A stretch of 8,170 bases of DNA from Phycisphaerales bacterium (GTDB lineage Bacteria > Planctomycetota > Phycisphaerae > Phycisphaerales > SM1A02), in the NCBI GenBank assembly GCA_007127615.1, contig SKZB01000076.1, positions 1 to 8,170 of the forward strand. Direction: 5' to 3'. The notes below the pieces were generated by a model. It worked only from the letters and a program-made list of their open reading frames with translations, did no database searches and was not told the origin of the DNA. Shown one piece after another: positions 6,333-8,170 of this stretch; position 1 is the stretch's first letter; every line of letters starts with the position of its first letter. A program made the position numbers and the translations under genes.

Positions 6333-7163
6333 TCACTCAAACGCGGCGACGTCCGGAGCGCAGATCATGCCGATGGGTTTTTCGTGCGGCTTGCCCGACG
6401 GTGTGATCAAGACCGCCTCGATCGGTACCCGGTTGTTGAAGAGTTCATCCACATCGTCGATCGTCGTGTCCCGGGAGACGAACGCGACCCGGTCCCGGCG
6501 GTGATCCTCCTCCAGAACTTCGCCGATGCGTACCTTTTCCAGGTCGATCTCCAACCGGCGATCACGGACATGCCCGGCCGCCCAGCGCGCAATACCGTTG
6601 CTGGTCAGGAGTCCCACGAATCCTTCCCGGGCGTACACCGGGTACCGGGAATAGCCGTCATCCCGCAACAGTTCGAGCACCTCCGCGAGCGTCTGCTCGG
6701 GAGCCAACGTGACGACTTCATTCTCGAATCGCGGGATCACCTTCTCGGGTGAGAAGAACTTCTTCTCGATTCGCTCCAACTCCAGTACCGTCTGCTCGCT
6801 CGGCACGGCGATGTAGAAATCCTCCCCCGTGCGGTTGTGCACCAGCGCGTTGCGCAACTCGCCGATCTCGATCAGAAAGTCCGCGTACCGGGCGATACGT
6901 CGCTGCCGGTTCGCGGCGATGCGCACCTTGGCGGTGAAGGAATGCTTCCGGCGGTTGTTCCCCGTACCGATCAGATCGACCAGTTCACGGTCAATCCGGT
7001 TGTACGCCTCTTCGAAGCGGCGAATCCGCTCTTCTTCCGGCAGGTTCGAAGCGCCCGGCACGCCCGAGGAACGGCTGGGAGCCGCTTCGTGCTCATCCCG
7101 CGCGGCGTCGCGTCCTTCGCGTTCGGATTCGGGTTCGGGTTCGGTCCTGGGGTTTTGGGCCAT
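6333..7163 (-). CDS. HEPN-like domain fused to tandem CBS domains, possible nucleotide-regulated RNase
   Basis: The product is 276 residues. Residues 1-42 are a charged, disordered-looking tail with Glu-Pro repeats. Residues about 43-136 look all-helical and contain ELRNALVHN, giving RNxxxH (Arg104, Asn105, His109), the signature of HEPN-type domains, many of which are ribonucleases. Two CBS domains follow (about 138-200 and 211-276). CBS1 has GYSRYPVYAREGFVGLLTSNGIARW and CBS2 ends PIGMICAPDVAAF. The Asp that usually contacts nucleotide ribose is present in CBS2 (Asp271) but replaced by Gly190 in CBS1. CBS pairs commonly bind AMP, ATP or other adenosyl ligands and gate an attached domain. 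The ATG lies 3 nt after the upstream stop (TGACGCATG) with no good ribosome site, so translation is probably coupled to the TPR gene. CBS assignment is firm; HEPN rests on the motif, helical pattern and position; RNase activity is inference. Similar proteins are often labelled only as CBS-domain proteins. Confidence 0.85.
   Translation of the reverse strand: MAQNPRTEPEPESEREGRDAARDEHEAAPSRSSGVPGASNLPEEERIRRFEEAYNRIDRELVDLIGTGNNRRKHSFTAKVRIAANRQRRIARYADFLIEIGELRNALVHNRTGEDFYIAVPSEQTVLELERIEKKFFSPEKVIPRFENEVVTLAPEQTLAEVLELLRDDGYSRYPVYAREGFVGLLTSNGIARWAAGHVRDRRLEIDLEKVRIGEVLEEDHRRDRVAFVSRDTTIDDVDELFNNRVPIEAVLITPSGKPHEKPIGMICAPDVAAFE
7121..7144 (-). repeat. Imperfect hexanucleotide repeat in the HEPN-CBS coding region
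   Basis: On the plus strand, four tandem 6-mers read GTTCGG, ATTCGG, GTTCGG, GTTCGG, with one mismatch. On the coding strand they give an alternating Glu-Pro/Ser run near the N-terminus (about residues 8-15). Unit changes would keep the reading frame and only lengthen or shorten the disordered tail. Confidence 0.6.
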
Positions 7164-7166
7164 GCG

Positions 7167-8170
7167 TCAGGTGTGCTTTCTTTCGAGTTCATCAAAGTGC
7201 GGCCGAAAACGCGGCCCGCCGAGATCTTCATCTTCCATCCGCAGCCGTTCGATCTGCGGTCCGATCTGCCGGGTGTTGCGCTGAATCCGGTCGAGGATCT
7301 CAAGCGATCGCAATTGCGCCAGCCAGTAGATCTGCTCACCGACGGTTCGGCCGGTCGCCGTCAGCCGCCGGTAGAGTTGCATCGCCTCGCCGAGCGTCTC
7401 CAGATCGCCCGGATCGGCTGTGTGGTAAATCGACTCCGCCAGACCGATCAGAACCGGCGCCGCGTCGGGCCGCTCCCGGCGCAATTCCGCGTACCGGCTT
7501 CGCGCCAGATCATACTCACCGGCAAAACGGTACGCATCGGCGACCCGCTGCCGCATCTCGATTGGCGCCGGCGCCGAATGCCGCTCCAGCCAGGCCTCGT
7601 ACTGCTCGGCCAACGGCAGAAGTTCTCGTGCGGCAAGCCGCTTCGCTTCATGCTCCTGACCGCGATCCAAGAGCCGCCGCACCTCCGAATCGGCCCCCTT
7701 CATCATGGGGATGAGTACCTCCCCCATCCGTTCCGGCGCCGCATCGAGGAACTGCGTGAGCGTTTCGCGAGCGAGGCGGCGTTCACCGAGTCCCTGGTAG
7801 GCGTTGATCCGCGTCTGCAGAATCTCCGCCCGCAGATCAGAGCTGACGGCGTCATGATCTTCATCGATCTCATCCACTCGATCCAGTGCCCGCTGATATT
7901 CCCCGCGGCTCAGGGCGACTTCGGCCAGCAGAACCTCAAGCTGAACCCGCCGCTGCTCGACCGATCGCACCTCCTCCTCCGTCCGAGCGCTCTGCTCCAG
8001 CCGATCGAGCGCTTGTCGCAGCGCCGGTTCCGCCCCGGTGGTTCGTTCGCGCCACTCCCGCGCTTCGCCGGAATCGATCGCGCGCCGCAATGCTTCCCGT
8101 TTCGTGCTGAGCCGCAGCGACAAAGCGTCGATCACCGTGCTCGGTTCATCGGCGTTCATCACCGGCCCGA
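7167..8170 (-). CDS. TPR-like helical-repeat protein, C-terminal part (5' partial)
   Basis: The frame is open to the right edge. Counted from GTG 8162 the visible part is 331 residues of charged amphipathic helices. Helix pairs with TPR-style spacing occur at about 75-108 (LAEVALSRGEYQRALDRV), 112-141 (AYQGLGERRLARETLTQFLDAAPE), 204-233 (ADAYRFAGEYDLARSRYAELRRERPD), 236-267 and 276-300. The pattern G-E-Y-x-x-A and terminal P-D/P-E are typical of TPRs, which act as protein-binding scaffolds. There is no membrane segment or enzyme motif in this part. GTG 8162 and ATG 8159 are possible starts, but the 8 nt visible upstream hold no ribosome site, so I treat the gene as continuing outside the window. 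It ends 3 nt before the HEPN-CBS gene, so the two are probably made together. The partner and overall function are unknown. Confidence 0.75.
   Translation of the reverse strand, partial: GPVMNADEPSTVIDALSLRLSTKREALRRAIDSGEAREWRERTTGAEPALRQALDRLEQSARTEEEVRSVEQRRVQLEVLLAEVALSRGEYQRALDRVDEIDEDHDAVSSDLRAEILQTRINAYQGLGERRLARETLTQFLDAAPERMGEVLIPMMKGADSEVRRLLDRGQEHEAKRLAARELLPLAEQYEAWLERHSAPAPIEMRQRVADAYRFAGEYDLARSRYAELRRERPDAAPVLIGLAESIYHTADPGDLETLGEAMQLYRRLTATGRTVGEQIYWLAQLRSLEILDRIQRNTRQIGPQIERLRMEDEDLGGPRFRPHFDELERKHT

Noticed and set aside
6333..8170. TPR plus HEPN-CBS as a toxin-antitoxin or defence pair
   Set aside because: The TPR protein is large and truncated at the edge, with no antitoxin features, and no nuclease, integrase or phage gene is nearby. 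The context looks chromosomal and housekeeping.

Overview
The window is GC-rich, with dense, tightly packed genes. It carries the 3' parts of two genes at its edges, five complete protein genes, and no RNA gene, insertion sequence or CRISPR array that I can see. No taxonomic marker is decisive. The gene styles fit a planctomycete-like bacterium: a ComEC tail with a QSTG/RW signature, a secreted PQQ-type sugar dehydrogenase, and a VKOR fused to DsbA-like domains. This is an inference from family resemblance only.

Plus strand, left side (1-1904). The C-terminal metallo-beta-lactamase-like end of a ComEC/Rec2-family protein ends at 509. A roughly 105-bp gap follows, then a secreted glucose/sorbosone dehydrogenase-family beta-propeller (615-1904) with a clear signal peptide and ribosome binding site. 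It meets the leftmost minus-strand gene tail to tail, with only 22 bp between the stops.

Minus strand, right side (8170-1927), in transcription order: a TPR-like helical-repeat protein (its 5' part lies beyond the window); a HEPN-like domain fused to two CBS domains, 3 nt downstream of the TPR stop; arginyl-tRNA synthetase (argS), preceded by a 66-bp gap with a good -10 element; a membrane VKOR fused to two DsbA-like thioredoxin domains, 48 nt after argS; and a small four-helix membrane protein of unknown function. Short gaps and a shared direction suggest one or two transcription units, with the break most likely just before argS.

Working picture. The VKOR-DsbA protein looks like a self-contained periplasmic disulfide-forming machine, with quinone-linked VKOR oxidising an attached thiol oxidase. 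The second DsbA-like domain has lost its CXXC and may be a structural or substrate-binding module. The HEPN-CBS protein keeps the RNxxxH motif of HEPN ribonucleases, and CBS domains commonly sense adenine nucleotides, so a nucleotide-gated RNase is a reasonable hypothesis. It is the best candidate here for less-described biology. The rest of the window looks like ordinary housekeeping and envelope genes. I see no convincing sign of a defence island or mobile system.
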